Part shown: positions 27,960 to 44,426 of the stretch, piece after piece
Layout of the letters: the number at the start of each line of letters is the position of its first letter
How positions within the stretch are numbered: position 1 is the stretch's first letter
Assembly: GCF_034702125.1 (NCBI RefSeq)
Contig: NC_085878.1
Location: 23,258,502-23,322,501, forward strand
From: Engraulis encrasicolus
Lineage: Eukaryota > Chordata > Actinopteri > Clupeiformes > Engraulidae
Length of the DNA: 64,000 nucleotides
Reading direction: 5' to 3'
The notes under the pieces: model-generated
Database searches by the model: none
What the model was told of the DNA's origin: nothing
What the model saw: the letters and a program-made list of their open reading frames with translations, nothing else
Position numbers and translations under genes: made by a program

Positions 27960-28500
27960 TGTGAATAATTTCACATTATCACTAACAATTTCACTGTATT
28001 ACCTTATCAAATTGACCTGAAAGAACACACAGGAAACAGAGGTAGCATTTAAAATCTGCGAGCAGATTTTATTGTTTAACGGCCGGAGTAGTTATTGCGT
28101 GGAGACATGAAGTCTTCCACTCAATAAGTCCTGAAGTAAGTACAGAAAACAATCCTATTTAAACATCCCCCAACCCCACAGTCCATGGTGTGTGCGTCTT
28201 CTGCGCATGTGGGGTCCCGCATGGCCAGATGCACTGTCCATTGTCTTGTTGTCCAGCGTATGCACTTTCATATTTCGTTGTTCAGCAGCCTTGTGACCAC
28301 ACAAATTAGATGCACATGTCTCCAATATTGAGGGTCCCGTGGCCCATTACAGAAAAGCTTACACACAAGAATATGTCACTAGGACTTTCCCAGCCAGACC
28401 ATAAGAATAAAATGAGAACATAATATAGGAATAGTAAAAGGTTAAGATGAGGTTATAAATTCATAATAACATGTAATGTAATGCAGTGAATCTTTTCACA
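27960..28500 (-). repeat. 5' LTR of the retroelement, with promoter and polyadenylation signals
   Basis: 541 bp with terminal TGTGAA/TTCACA inverted repeats. On the minus strand, TATA-like TTTAAATAGG (28154-28163) is followed about 85 bp later by AATAAA (28068-28073), so the transcribed R region should be short. AATAAA abuts a perfect hairpin at 28050-28071 (AAAATCTGC / GCAGATTTT, 2-nt loop). Confidence 0.9.
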
Positions 28501-28998
28501 GATGACGTCACATAATGCACAGTCAATGGGAAGTCTCCGCCCCTCAAAGTTGAAAAGGGAATATTTATCCGCATATCTGGCTTTTTTCATAGGCAGATAA
28601 TTCACCTAATCATTGAAACAACGTAGGCATTTCATTCCTGAACATTTTGCTGTAACTGGAAAAAATAACACAGCTTGCATTTCTTTACTGACACGTAGTT
28701 TTTTGGCGAATTGATCTACCCCCGTCACCTCATTGCTCTATTGCTTTGAGGGAACAGACCTGTCCTTTTTGACATTTATCTCTCGTTGCTTAATGATGGT
28801 CAGACAACCGAACACAAACAGCGGAAAATAGCACTTCTGAACGTTTGAGAGTTTTTTTTTGTGCATGTAGGCTACACAACAAGTGAGCACACTTACCCCC
28901 CAACTTGTAACTTTTTGCCATGAAATCTGACGGTTCCGGGTAGCATGCACGTGCTAGCTGTATTCTGCCTCGTTGACTTTGCATTGACGTGACGTCAC
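28501..28998. mobile_element. Older inverted-repeat element with CRE-like termini, bisected near one end by the retroelement
   Basis: The segment 28502-28530 (ATGACGTCACATAATGCACA...) is an imperfect reverse complement of 28969-28998. Common core: GACGTCAC, ATGCA, AGTCAA. The 16 bp GATGACGTCACATAAT also occur at 21210-21225, outside the other LTR, showing that the retroelement entered this terminus. No transposase or clear target duplication is seen. On the minus strand, a palindromic TGACGTCA (28990-28997) lies about 75 bp before an ATG (28921-28919) with a strong splice donor GTAAGTG at 28896-28890, which could be promoter-like. Confidence 0.5.
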
Positions 28999-29179
28999 TC
29001 GGTCAGCTAGTTTTTGTTGTCATTTTTATAAATCAATCTGCAAGTTTTGAGGATGGCAACAGCCAAAATATTGATTAATGGGTTGTCAGGGGGTTATATA
29101 AGCAAAAATAAAGTTGCCACTCGTTAACACCAACGAACTGACAAGATATGAGACTGGGCCCACCACCTAACCCACGGAT

Positions 29180-29226
<47 letters not shown>

Positions 29227-29498
29227 CACACATAAGAGCAATCACACCCCACCCTTTGGCAAACATGCAAAAACTAAAAAGTGAAGCTATTGTTTTCACC
29301 TTGTCTATGATTCATCCAGTGTTTTAAGTACAGTAGGACACATCTAGGTGCTGTTCTATAAAATGTGGCGGCCCTCTCTGAGCATAATCATAGGTCTCCA
29401 AAGATGGGAATTGCTGCTGGGGTCTGCCTTTTGAAACGCTGCCATGCCGGCATATCTCACTTGCCGTTAATCACGGCCCTCTGATGTTTTTACTGTGC

Positions 29499-29585
<87 letters not shown>

Positions 29586-30409
29586 GACAGAGAGAGAGAG
29601 GCTCACAAAGTTGTCAACCAACTAATCACAGCTTGTTGTTTCCCCGTAGACTCATTAGCAGAACAACTGCAGCAACTGCAAATTTTCACAGTCTATAAAA
29701 TATACCCCAAGAGAGCAAGAGAGCAGGCCTGCCCAAGTGGAGTGGAGTCAAGTGTTCACATACAACTCAGGTCAAGTTGAGAGGGAGGAGAGTCTTTCAT
29801 AGTTGTATTTCTTCACCACTAGTGTCAGGAGTGGGCAGCAGCATTCAAGTTAGCACCGCTGAAATGAATAGAATAGCAAGCTGCTGTTTTTTATTCCGGA
29901 GCCTGTGCCTTGACCGTCCAAATTCTTCTAAACATTGTTGCCTGGAGACTTGATTTGGACCATGAGATAACATTTATGTAACAACTTCAGGATTCAGATT
30001 TACACATGCTGTCTACATGTACATATATTTTTAGAAAGTGTCGTGCCGTGGGATTTTCATGTCCATGGAATGCTCCAGTATCATGCACAGAGAGGATTTG
30101 TAGATCCCTATTTTTGGCAGATACAGTAGAATGTATCTTTGGGTTTGTAGAGAATGAATGGGGGAGATGAACAAGAAATCAGTCAAGACATTTGATGTTA
30201 TATCGGAGCTATTCCATTCGTCTGGCAATAGGTTCCAGGATTGTCTGGAGAGGGAAGATGAAGGAAGCTTTTGTCATTGTTAAATTTGAGAGTGAAGAAT
30301 TTGTGGCTTTGAGGGACAGAAAAACAGAGGCCGTCTCGGATCATAAATCAGACTCAAACGTTTCGGAAGACAGATTGCCAGAATTTTCTGATTTATCAAA
30401 CAGTCCGAC
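28999..30409. other. No gene recognised; (GCAC)n and (GA)n repeats
   Basis: GCAC tetranucleotide run passing into CA at 29178-29232; GA-rich array with AGAGACAG units at 29500-29600. The remainder shows no gene. Confidence 0.55.
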
Positions 30410-30441
30410 CTCTCTCATTCTGCCTCCCTGCCTCTAACTCT

Positions 30442-30526
<85 letters not shown>

Positions 30527-30536
30527 CCTCCCTCCT
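30410..30536. repeat. (CT)n microsatellite with a flank shared with 14353
   Basis: CT run at about 30448-30522 preceded by a lead-in identical to that at 14360-14393, and ending in CCCT units. Confidence 0.93.
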
Positions 30537-30576
30537 TGCTCTCTTCTCTGGTCTCTCAAAAAAATTAATTGACAAA

Positions 30577-30970
30577 TTGCAACTCATTCAAAATTCTGCG
30601 GCAAGTATCCTAACAAGAACCAGAATGAGAGAGCACATCACTCCTGTCTTGGCAGACCTGCACTGCACCTGTCTCATACAGAATCGACTTTAAGATTCTG
30701 CTGACTGTATTTAAAGCATTAAATGGACTTGCCCCTAGTTATATCTCTGACATGCTCTCTTTGTATGCCCCTGCTCGAGCTCTCAGGTCCACTGATGCCA
30801 AGCTGCTAAGGACCCCCACCCCCCCGCAAAAGAAGATCGGCGACGCCACGTTCGTTTGCTATGCGTCCAAGAGATGGAACGCCCTCCCCATCGAGATCCG
30901 ATCAGCCAGCTCCATCGACTCCATCAAGATGCAGCTGAAGACCCACCTCTTCATCCTTGCCAACTCCTAG
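30577..30970 (+). pseudogene. LINE ORF2 C-terminal fragment, frameshifted
   Basis: The N-terminal piece (QNSAASILTRTRMREHITPV) and the C-terminal piece from about 30715 (KALNGLAPSYISDML, then YASKRWNALPIEIRSA and MQLKTHLF) are in different frames. A frameshift therefore lies at about 30665-30700. Motifs match the post-polymerase region of L2/CR1-group proteins. Confidence 0.82.
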
Positions 30971-31487
30971 CTGCTAAAGCGCCATAGTGTCCCAGCTGCA
31001 GCAGCGTCCCTACTGCTCACAACCAGCCCTGGCAGGGGGCTCCCCTAGGTGGCTGCTGGTCTCTGCCTGAGGTTTCTTCCTGACTATAGGGTTTTTTTTC
31101 TCAGACCTCACTGAGCTTTTTTTCCCCCTACAAACTATGATTCAAGCGAAAGGGAGTTTTTCCTCACCCCTGATGCCACCAGGGGCCACACCTGAGCGCC
31201 CAATCTCTGTGTGACTATCTATGACTTGTGCTAGGCCCAGCCACTATAGACCTTACGCATCTAAGAATCCTGGTCCTAACCTACGTTGACCCTATGACTC
31301 TATCTATGACCAATCTCTATCTATCTCTTCTTCCTCTGCCCTCCTGCTACTTCTGCCTCTCCTCTATACCTCTCCTTTTAAATCCATCTCTAACAATTAT
31401 GTTTTTTCCCATTTGTTAAGCACTTTGAGTTACATGCCTTGTATGACACAGTGCTATACAAATACAATTATTATTATTATTATTATT
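30577..31487 (+). mobile_element. Second L2/CR1-group LINE, 5'-truncated
   Basis: Starts in the coding region (LQLIQNSAASILTRTR at about 30575) and continues through a stop at 30968-30970 and a 3' UTR of about 500 bp. It ends in a tail GTATGACACAGTGCTATACA followed by (ATT)n at 31463-31487. The tail differs from the 8235-8934 copy, so this is another lineage of the same broad group. Confidence 0.82.
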
Positions 31488-34317
<2,830 letters not shown>

Positions 34318-34323
34318 GGCTTA

Positions 34324-34563
34324 GGGGCAGCCGTGGCTCAGTGGTTAAGGAGATGGGCTTCACATCAGAGGGTTGCAGGTTTGAATCCCACTCTTCCACT
34401 CCCTATCTCACTGCATGGTTGAGGTGCTCTTGAGCAAGGCACCTAACCCCACACTTCTCCAGGGACTGTAACTACTACCCTGTACCTAAAATAACTGCAA
34501 ATCGCTTTGGATAAAAGTGTCCGCTGAGTGTAATGCAATGTATTTTAATGTAATGTCTCTAAG
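34324..34563 (+). mobile_element. tRNA-derived SINE with an L2-type tail
   Basis: The tRNA-like head contains an A box (TGGCTCAGTGG, 34334-34344) and a B box (GGTTTGAATCC, 34378-34388), the internal promoter for RNA polymerase III. A body of about 120 bp leads to the tail ATCGCTTTGGATAAAAGTGT and TAATG-type repeats. The tail matches the L2 tail at about 8881-8934, which implies that it borrows the L2 machinery. A 6-bp direct repeat GGCTTA (34318-34323 and 34564-34569) may be the target duplication. Confidence 0.85.
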
Positions 34564-34576
34564 GGCTTAAAGCCTC

Positions 34577-35087
34577 ATGGTGTGTTCCATTATTCGCCCT
34601 CTGTACTGTGTACCTTGTTTGAGTGCAGTGAAGTACCCTTTCCACCCTCCACGATTCACGAGGCGAGTACATTCCGATTCCCGTTCTGTCTGATACACTT
34701 AACGGAAATGACGGTTGGTCGCGTGTCATCCGAGTTTACCAACCGCCAACATGCAATTCATCACGGAAGGCACTGTTCGTTGTGCTGACACTTTTTAAAG
34801 TTACCCCTGCCTCTAATACACATGGCAATTGTCTTTGGAATCAAAACTATGCTGTTATCACAGAGATTCAGCCGTTTGAGAGATCTGACACTCAACTACG
34901 TAACAAACATGGCGGCCGTTGAGTGTGAAAAGTGTACAGTAACTCCACACTTCAAAAAATGGGCGTTTTGGGGGAGTTATCCGGGTAATTTACAGTACAC
35001 TTTACCGTCGCGATTAGAAATGGAACACCCTGCGTACCCAAACACAGCGCGGAAAGGGCGGACAGTACAAGTATTGGAACACACCAT
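34577..35087. mobile_element. MITE with ATGGTGTGTTCCA terminal inverted repeats
   Basis: About 511 bp. The left end ATGGTGTGTTCCATTATTCG and the right end on the reverse strand ATGGTGTGTTCCAATACTTG share the first 13 bp. Both subterminal regions contain CGCCC and TACTGT motifs. No convincing target duplication, so the superfamily is undetermined. The interior is CpG-richer than its surroundings and has no recognised coding sequence. Confidence 0.65.
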
Positions 35088-36744
<1,657 letters not shown>

Positions 36745-36854
36745 AGTACTTTTATTTGGATCGTCACACAGGGAAGGATTACAGATCCAAACAGTATTGG
36801 AAAAAGTCCTGTAGATTGGCAAGATTGATGATAAACAGATAATAAGTCCAGTCT

Positions 36855-37154
36855 CTATGGATAGATGTGACATCTCCGTCTCCAGATGGACAGGCTCCCA
36901 ATTATGGCAGAAATTGAGCAGAATTTGGCAAGTCCCTTTGCACTCTTTTTGCATAATCCACACAGTTGCAGTCCTCGCATGACCAGCTTATGTACATGTC
37001 CAAGGCTTCCAAACACAAGAACAATTAACTTGCAGTTATACCCCAAATTCATGATTAATTCAAGAAGTGGCTGGTACTTAAGCATTTTGTCATTAAAACA
37101 AGTGTCCATATATAAATCAAAAGAGCAGCCTATTTCCACAATGGTCACGGTTCT

Positions 37155-37158
<4 letters not shown>
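36855..37158 (-). pseudogene. LINE restriction-like endonuclease domain fragment
   Basis: About 100 codons on the minus strand, open from the CA repeat at 37158 to a stop at 36855-36857. In order it contains VTIVEIGCSFDLYMD, NDKMLKYQPLLELI, LGYNCKLIVLVFGSLGHVHK, LCKKSAKGLAKFC and a terminal IWRRRCHIYP. An acidic residue in a hydrophobic strand (EIG..FD) followed by K..KY is the pattern of the C-terminal restriction-like endonuclease in R4/Rex6, NeSL/Hero and related non-LTR elements. The upstream part of the ORF is missing, replaced by a CA tract. The terminal frame is intact, so decay is modest. The exact clade is not determined. Confidence 0.7.

Positions 37159-37201
<43 letters not shown>
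37158..37201. repeat. (AC)n microsatellite
   Basis: Pure AC run directly abutting the LINE endonuclease fragment. Confidence 0.95.
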
Positions 37202-37205
<4 letters not shown>

Positions 37206-37281
37206 TCACTTCACTGCCCTACTGCCTTATAAGCTGCGAGGGCATCACAGACACCCCCCACCTCCAGCTCCTTGCCAGTTA

Positions 37282-37734
37282 AGGGCCGTACACACACATC
37301 GCTGCTATTTACTAGCTTCTCGCTTGCTCGCCTACTCGCCTCTCTTTCATGGAACGTTTGCTGAAAGTTCCCGCGGCTTTAACTGCCAATGAACAGGCGA
37401 GAAGTACCGAACTCTGCCTTCCAATTGGTTACTCGCTTACTCGCCTCGCTCGAAGATTAAATATTTTCAACTCGGGATCCGCCCACATCGCATCGCTTGT
37501 ACATTACTCGCCTGCTAGTCTCGCTGGAACACATTGACATTCCATTGAGTTCATTCGCTGAGCGAGTCACTTAGTAAGTGAAGATTTTCTTGCACACCTC
37601 CTTGGTCAGGTGCGTAGGAGTGGAACCCCAAAGTCACCAACGTTAGATCAAAGAAAGCTCCCGCACACTGTTCACATTTGCATGGTTTAAAGCAACCCAG
37701 CTGAGCGAGTCACTAGCAGCGACATGTGTGTACG
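37282..37734. mobile_element. hAT-type miniature element with CGCC-rich subterminal repeats
   Basis: An 8-bp direct repeat GCCAGTTA (37274-37281 and 37735-37742) flanks the element. The ends CGTACACACACATCGCTGCTA (first 20 at 37287-37306) and, reversed, CGTACACACATGTCGCTGCT are inverted repeats. The left end carries five extra bases (AGGGC), so the exact boundary is uncertain by a few bases. Many copies of ACTCGCC/CTCGCTTG and their complements lie near both ends, as expected for transposase-binding subterminal motifs. No transposase. Confidence 0.78.
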
Positions 37735-37742
37735 GCCAGTTA

Positions 37743-40060
37743 CAGTAATGGTGTGACTTTGAGGATGGAATTCCCCGATCCCCAGACAGATCCTGCCCCT
37801 GGCCTCTTGTCTCGGCCCTCGCCCACCTCACCACAGCACAGCACAGCATGAAGCTGATTGTAGGCTGCTACTCTTACCGAATAGCTGGATGTCACTGAGT
37901 GCGGTTTAGAGCACCTTAATTAGGGTGGTACAATCATCAAATGTTTTAGATGAAAGCCTGTGCAGCACGCCTCAGCTGTTGAGATGCTTCAGGAAGACTT
38001 TGGCGTCTCTTTATCTTTCTTTCTTTTTTCGCTCTTTCTTTCTTCTTTCTTTTTTCGCTCTCTCTCTCTCCCAGTCTGTCTTTGTCTCCTTGCCTCAGTC
38101 AGGGTCCCCATGATGAATTGTCAAAGAAAAGGTTACCTGTCTTCCTAGAGTACAGGCTAATTCCACTGATCCCATGTCATCAGTATTCTAACGACTACTT
38201 TTAACATACAAACCAATTATGATTTCATAGCTCTGGAACTCAATTTGTGTAAATGCAAAGCAGCAATTTCTTGTGGCACGAGTTATTTGGTATGACTGTT
38301 TTTTTAATCCAAATTCTCCTAAAAGGAATTACAAAAAGGAGGAAATAAATCATGTTAAGTAAATGCTAAAAAATCTTTCTTGTTGATTGTTTTTAACCCT
38401 GTAGATCAATTGTCATGGTAATGCATGTTTGGCTCATCATAGTCTGGAAAATTTGTTGGTTTTTGATGTCAGGATGTGAAATGTGTACTGAAGCAGTTTT
38501 TCTGACAAGTGTCATGTTTATAAAGTGAGACGGATATGTTATGATAGCCACTGAAAGGGATTTGGGAACAAGTACATTACCACACTGTTTCTGTCTGGGA
38601 TGCTAACTGGGATATCGCACTTAATACCTGTGGTTTTGTGCCCTGCTTGCAATGAGTGCTGAATGTGTTATTTGATGATGCGCAGAGATCTGGTTTTACA
38701 GTGATGCAGCAAAGTTGTATTAAACAATAACATTGACAGGATCACTTTGGATTCCACTGAAATGCACTTCAAGGTGCTCACTGTTCCATAACAATCGGCT
38801 TATATGCAAGACCTCCACTAACCTTATAGAAAACATTCTCAATGGACAATTCTTGTCTGATTGTTTTTTTCCTCTCACTCTCTTGGCCTGATGTTTGTCA
38901 TCCATGATTGGTTTGTCAAGCAGTGGAAACATCCCTGATGGTAGCCACAGAGCTTCAGAAAAGATGTATTTCTCATGCCAAGTCCCTGCAACTCAGATGA
39001 AAGGAAGGAAGTGAGTAGTGGGAATGAGAGTGGGAGTGGAGAGCAAGCATGTTCTGCCTGTAGCCTAATAGCGGTTTGACCCGGCTAACTTCATGGGCTG
39101 CAGTCTCTCCACATGAAACACATGGAGCCCGTCCAGAACACTTCATTGCTGACAGAGACCTGAGCTAGTTACACCTTGATTGGTTTCCCATCAGTGCCTC
39201 AGAGAATACAGGGCCTTGATACAGCCAATCCAGCGCCTGCATATCAGGTCGCCATGGTCACGCTTTGTTTTATTTACTGCAGCAGAGCGTGTGGAGCAAA
39301 ACTTGTTCAGAAACCGGCAGTGACACTGTAACCTGTGAATAGTTTAGCAGAAGTCACTGTGCAGTCATGGCTGAAAAAAAAACAAGACAACTTGGATCTT
39401 AGATGTCAATTATTTTAGTTGCAGCTGTTGTATTGGCTTGCTTTTCCAGGTGCCTCTTTCATGTTAAAGCTCTCACTGTGGTGTAACGTGTTTGTTTTGT
39501 GTGACATTTTCTGCTGTTTAGTCGAAATGTTGAATAAATTCATGTCACCTGAGCATAATTTGTTTTGATAGCACTGTCGTCTATGTTCTGAGGTACAGAT
39601 AGATTTGATCCAAAAACCTTAGCAATACTCCCTCAGCACTGTTGGATAGATTGAGTCCATGTTGCTTTTGAAACAGACGCCCTGCACTACTCACAATGAA
39701 AAGAAAGATAGTACAATGGTGAAATGTGTGCATTCTTTTCAATTTCCTCTGTTGACCTCAAGCAAAAGAAGCTATTGTAATTGGTTTCAATTGTGAGGAA
39801 AAGAAGAACTCAAATTTGGCACTGAGGTCTTTGCTTCAATGTCCAATGAAAACAGAATAATTTCTGAAGAATGAAAGAAGCATTCAACACTCCTTTGTGG
39901 GGGATGGACTATGGCCATCAAATGCAATGCCTTCCACCAACCTCACATGACCTTTCGACACAAAGAAAAGAAAAAGAAAAGTTTTAAAAATGTATTCCTA
40001 ATTGTTTGTCTCTTAAAGTCATTCAGAGAGCCGTCCACTTTTCTCAGGGCACAACTAAAC
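37743..40060. other. No gene recognised
   Basis: 2.3 kb of moderately A+T-rich DNA with no open frame above about 70 codons, no tandem repeats beyond a TTTC-rich patch at 38010-38070, and no identified element. Confidence 0.5.
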
Positions 40061-41499
<1,439 letters not shown>

Positions 41500-41724
41500 C
41501 ATGTACAGTAGGAGTGTAGGAGGAAGTTGGCCTGGGTTTGGCGACCCTCAGGCGCACCTTTCAGCTCTGCTCTCCTCTTGAGTGGGAAGCCAGCGAGGCC
41601 TGGAGCAGCAGACTCTTTTTTCTTTCTTCTCTCTTCTCCTTCCAATCATTTCCTCTCCCTCTTCTTACTTTCCTCTTCACTTTCCCCTCAATTCTCTTTT
41701 CTCTTTTCTCTCTGTTCAATCTTT

Positions 41725-41789
41725 ATCACCACCACCACCACCATAATCATCATCATCGTCATCACCATCGTCGTCGTCTACTCTCCTCT

Positions 41790-41853
<64 letters not shown>
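41725..41853. repeat. (CAC/CAT)n and (CT)n repeats
   Basis: CAC, CAT and GTC trinucleotides at 41729-41777 followed by a CT run at 41790-41853. Confidence 0.92.
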
Positions 41854-41856
<3 letters not shown>

Positions 41857-42280
41857 TTTGATAAATGGTGCTGGCACGATGGGACTCTGGGCGCTCCTTT
41901 GAAGTCGAGTGTTGGGGGAGTTCATCAGGTTAGAGGTACTTAAAAATCCATGCCCAGGCCAGCTGAAGTTGGAATATCTGTCTGCCTTATCCAGGTCTGA
42001 TGGCTCACTGTCTTGCTGTCCTTGGTCCACGTACCTCCCAACATTCCAAAGTCCACAGACCAGCACCATCACCCTCCTGCCCGTCTTCGTTTAGAGCGGA
42101 ATGCAGTTTAATTAGAATGAATGATCCCTTCCTCCAGAAGCTTATTTGGGTTGAGCTTTTTTCCCCTATTCCCCTTGCTTCCCTTTTCCCCCGGTCTCCT
42201 CACCAGCCTCCCACCACCACCCTCTCATCCACTATGCCCTTTTCTCTCCCCGCCAAGACTTAATGGGAGCTGACTTCCAG

Positions 42281-42616
42281 CCTAACCGGGCGAATGGACC
42301 GGCCGTGACGAGTTTCAAGTGACAGAGAATCACTTCTGTGTAGCAAGAGCGATACGAGCGATTGAAGTGACTATATAGTATATCTGTTAAAAGCAGAATG
42401 CAAGCATTCCAACATTCCCATCGGCTGTGGCGGCTGGTGCCGAACCACATCATAGCCAATTAGCATAATATTCCAAGGAGTTCAACTACAAACTGTTGTT
42501 CTTGTCTCGCGAATCGGCTCTAGTCACCAAAATTGTTTTTTTTTCGCGCGACTCAATACAAAGTCAATTACTTCTCGCCTTGCTCAGGTCGCGGCCGGTG
42601 TATTCATGCGGTTAGG
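42281..42616. mobile_element. Probable miniature inverted-repeat element
   Basis: The left end CCTAACCGGGCGAATGGACC and the reversed right end CCTAACCGCATGAATACACC continue in parallel through CGGCCG and GAC, with about 24 of 30 positions matching. No target duplication is evident. Subterminal CTTCTCGCCTTGCTC resembles motifs in the hAT miniature at 37282-37734, so a related family is possible. Confidence 0.55.
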
Positions 42617-42749
42617 TGTGCTGTCCTGGCTGAGGAGAAGAGGGGTGGTAGGGGTACAGGCGGTGGAGGAGAGGAGGACTGGTGGAGGGAGAGGAGACTG
42701 GTGGGGGTAGTGGTGGGGTTGGTTTGGGTTCATATCAGCGTCAATGCTG

Positions 42750-42905
<156 letters not shown>

Positions 42906-43678
42906 GGGGAGGTGGTAGCAGAGGTGGTGGTGGGGGCTAGCAACACTGGTGGAGGGAAGGGTGGCAGGGGTTGCTTTTTGAACGGCATGCTGGCACGTAC
43001 GTGCCTGATGAGCTTCTTGTTTACTGATCACCTTGAGTCACACACTGACCTTTTGTTATTCTCCCTCGTCTCTCTTGTTTCTGTTGTCTCTCTGCCTCTT
43101 TTCCCATAGAGTGCCTCTATGAGTTATCTGTGCTCGTCCCCCATTCGCTGGAGCAGGAGACGCTGCTGGAGCCGTTTTGTTTGGCCTGTTACTAGGCCCC
43201 CTTCTCTCTCCCTCGCTCCCTCTCTCCTTCTCCCCCATTTCTCTCTTTGCTTCCCTCTCTCCTGTCCTCCTCTTCTCTCCTCCGTAGTGGTGGTACTGTT
43301 TGTTCCTCGCTGTGCAGCACGTCTGCAAACACTCTGGCACAGGAGCCGTCACATCTGTGCGCCTACGTCTCCTTTATTTGGCAAATGGGACCCTGTATAA
43401 ATCACCAGTGGTCGTGGGAGGGAGAAGACACTGCAATCTGCACAGGACCCCAAACACTACGCAGGCCTGTGAAAAAAGAGAACTCTCTCCCACGACTGTG
43501 ACTGTTGACTAAGCACAGATTTCACTGTTGTACTTTTACTGTATGTAGAAATAACATGGTATTAGATGGCACTATCGTTAAAAAAAGTGCACCAAAAATG
43601 TTGCTGTGTGATTTCAGCACTCAATGAGCAGGACTAAATACATTCTCAAGCACCATATTGAGTCAACACTGCAAATTG
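42906..43678. other. No gene called; one weak exon-like segment
   Basis: 43110-43195 follows a good acceptor (TCTGCCTCTTTTCCCATAG) and reads about 27 codons to a TAG, but no other exon is seen. The region 43200-43290 is pyrimidine-rich. Confidence 0.4.
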
Positions 43679-43686
43679 TACTGTAC

Positions 43687-43871
43687 CAAGGCTGGACTGG
43701 CCATCTGGCATAGCGGGCATTTCCCGGTGGGCCCCGCACCCTTGTGGGCCCCTATTTTCAGAAATGAAAACAAAAATTGTCCAACCGGTCAATCAGTTCT
43801 GCTCCGCTAATTTTGAGGGGCCCCTTTAAGCCAAAAGTGCCTGGGCCCTATTTCTCCCCCAGTCAGCCCTG
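43687..43871. mobile_element. hAT-type miniature element
   Basis: 185 bp with a perfect 8-bp target duplication TACTGTAC (43679-43686 and 43872-43879). Ends are CAAGGCTGGACTGGCC and, reversed, CAGGGCTGACTGGGGG. G+C-rich GGGCCC motifs lie inside each end. No coding capacity. Confidence 0.88.
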
Positions 43872-44283
43872 TACTGTACTATGGGGATTTCCATTGCAAT
43901 GGAAAGACTAGTGGACACATTTTGTAGCTACTTGTGTTTGAGTGCGTACATTAATCTATTGTTATACACGGGTGTCTACATTTCATTTGAGTTGCAGTTC
44001 AACAAAATAGTGCTGAAACTCACTTTCAGTCACATGGCTGGAAAATTGCTGCGGGAACTTTTCGTAAGGCAAGCTGTCTTAGTGGAGTCAAACCGCGCTC
44101 AGTCAAGTAATTTTATGGTTTGTGAATATGCAAGCAAATCTTCAAGGAAATAAGTTGATATCTGATTTGTTTGGAGTTTTAATTCTGTTCTACATGGGCA
44201 GATTCCGGAAAGTTTAGACAGCCAGCCCTGTCAATTCTTGACTAAACACGCGTACGTACACACGCATGCACGCATGCGCACAC

Positions 44284-44426
<143 letters not shown>

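Larger units (their letters stand above)
21221..28500 (-). mobile_element. Young LTR retroelement lacking gag/pol, minus orientation
   Basis: Two direct repeats, 21221-21756 and 27965-28500, align over 536 bp with a single substitution (AGAATAGAATG versus AGAATAAAATG) and no indel. Orientation is minus: TATA-like TTTAAATAGG precedes AATAAA on that strand. A primer-binding-site candidate lies just inside the right LTR and a short purine tract (CGGGGGAATA) just inside the left one. LTR ends are TGTGAA...TTCACA. The interior of about 6.2 kb has no minus-strand frame longer than about 115 codons, and I see no reverse-transcriptase, integrase or protease motif. Known biology: LTRs are identical at insertion, so this copy is recent. 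Inference: it was already non-autonomous and was mobilised in trans. A nested hAT miniature (22835-22990) and a LINE tail (about 26092-26137) lie inside. Confidence 0.88.

Noticed and set aside
34324..34395. tRNA gene
   Set aside because: A and B boxes are present but the cloverleaf is degraded and continues into a SINE body and L2-type tail.
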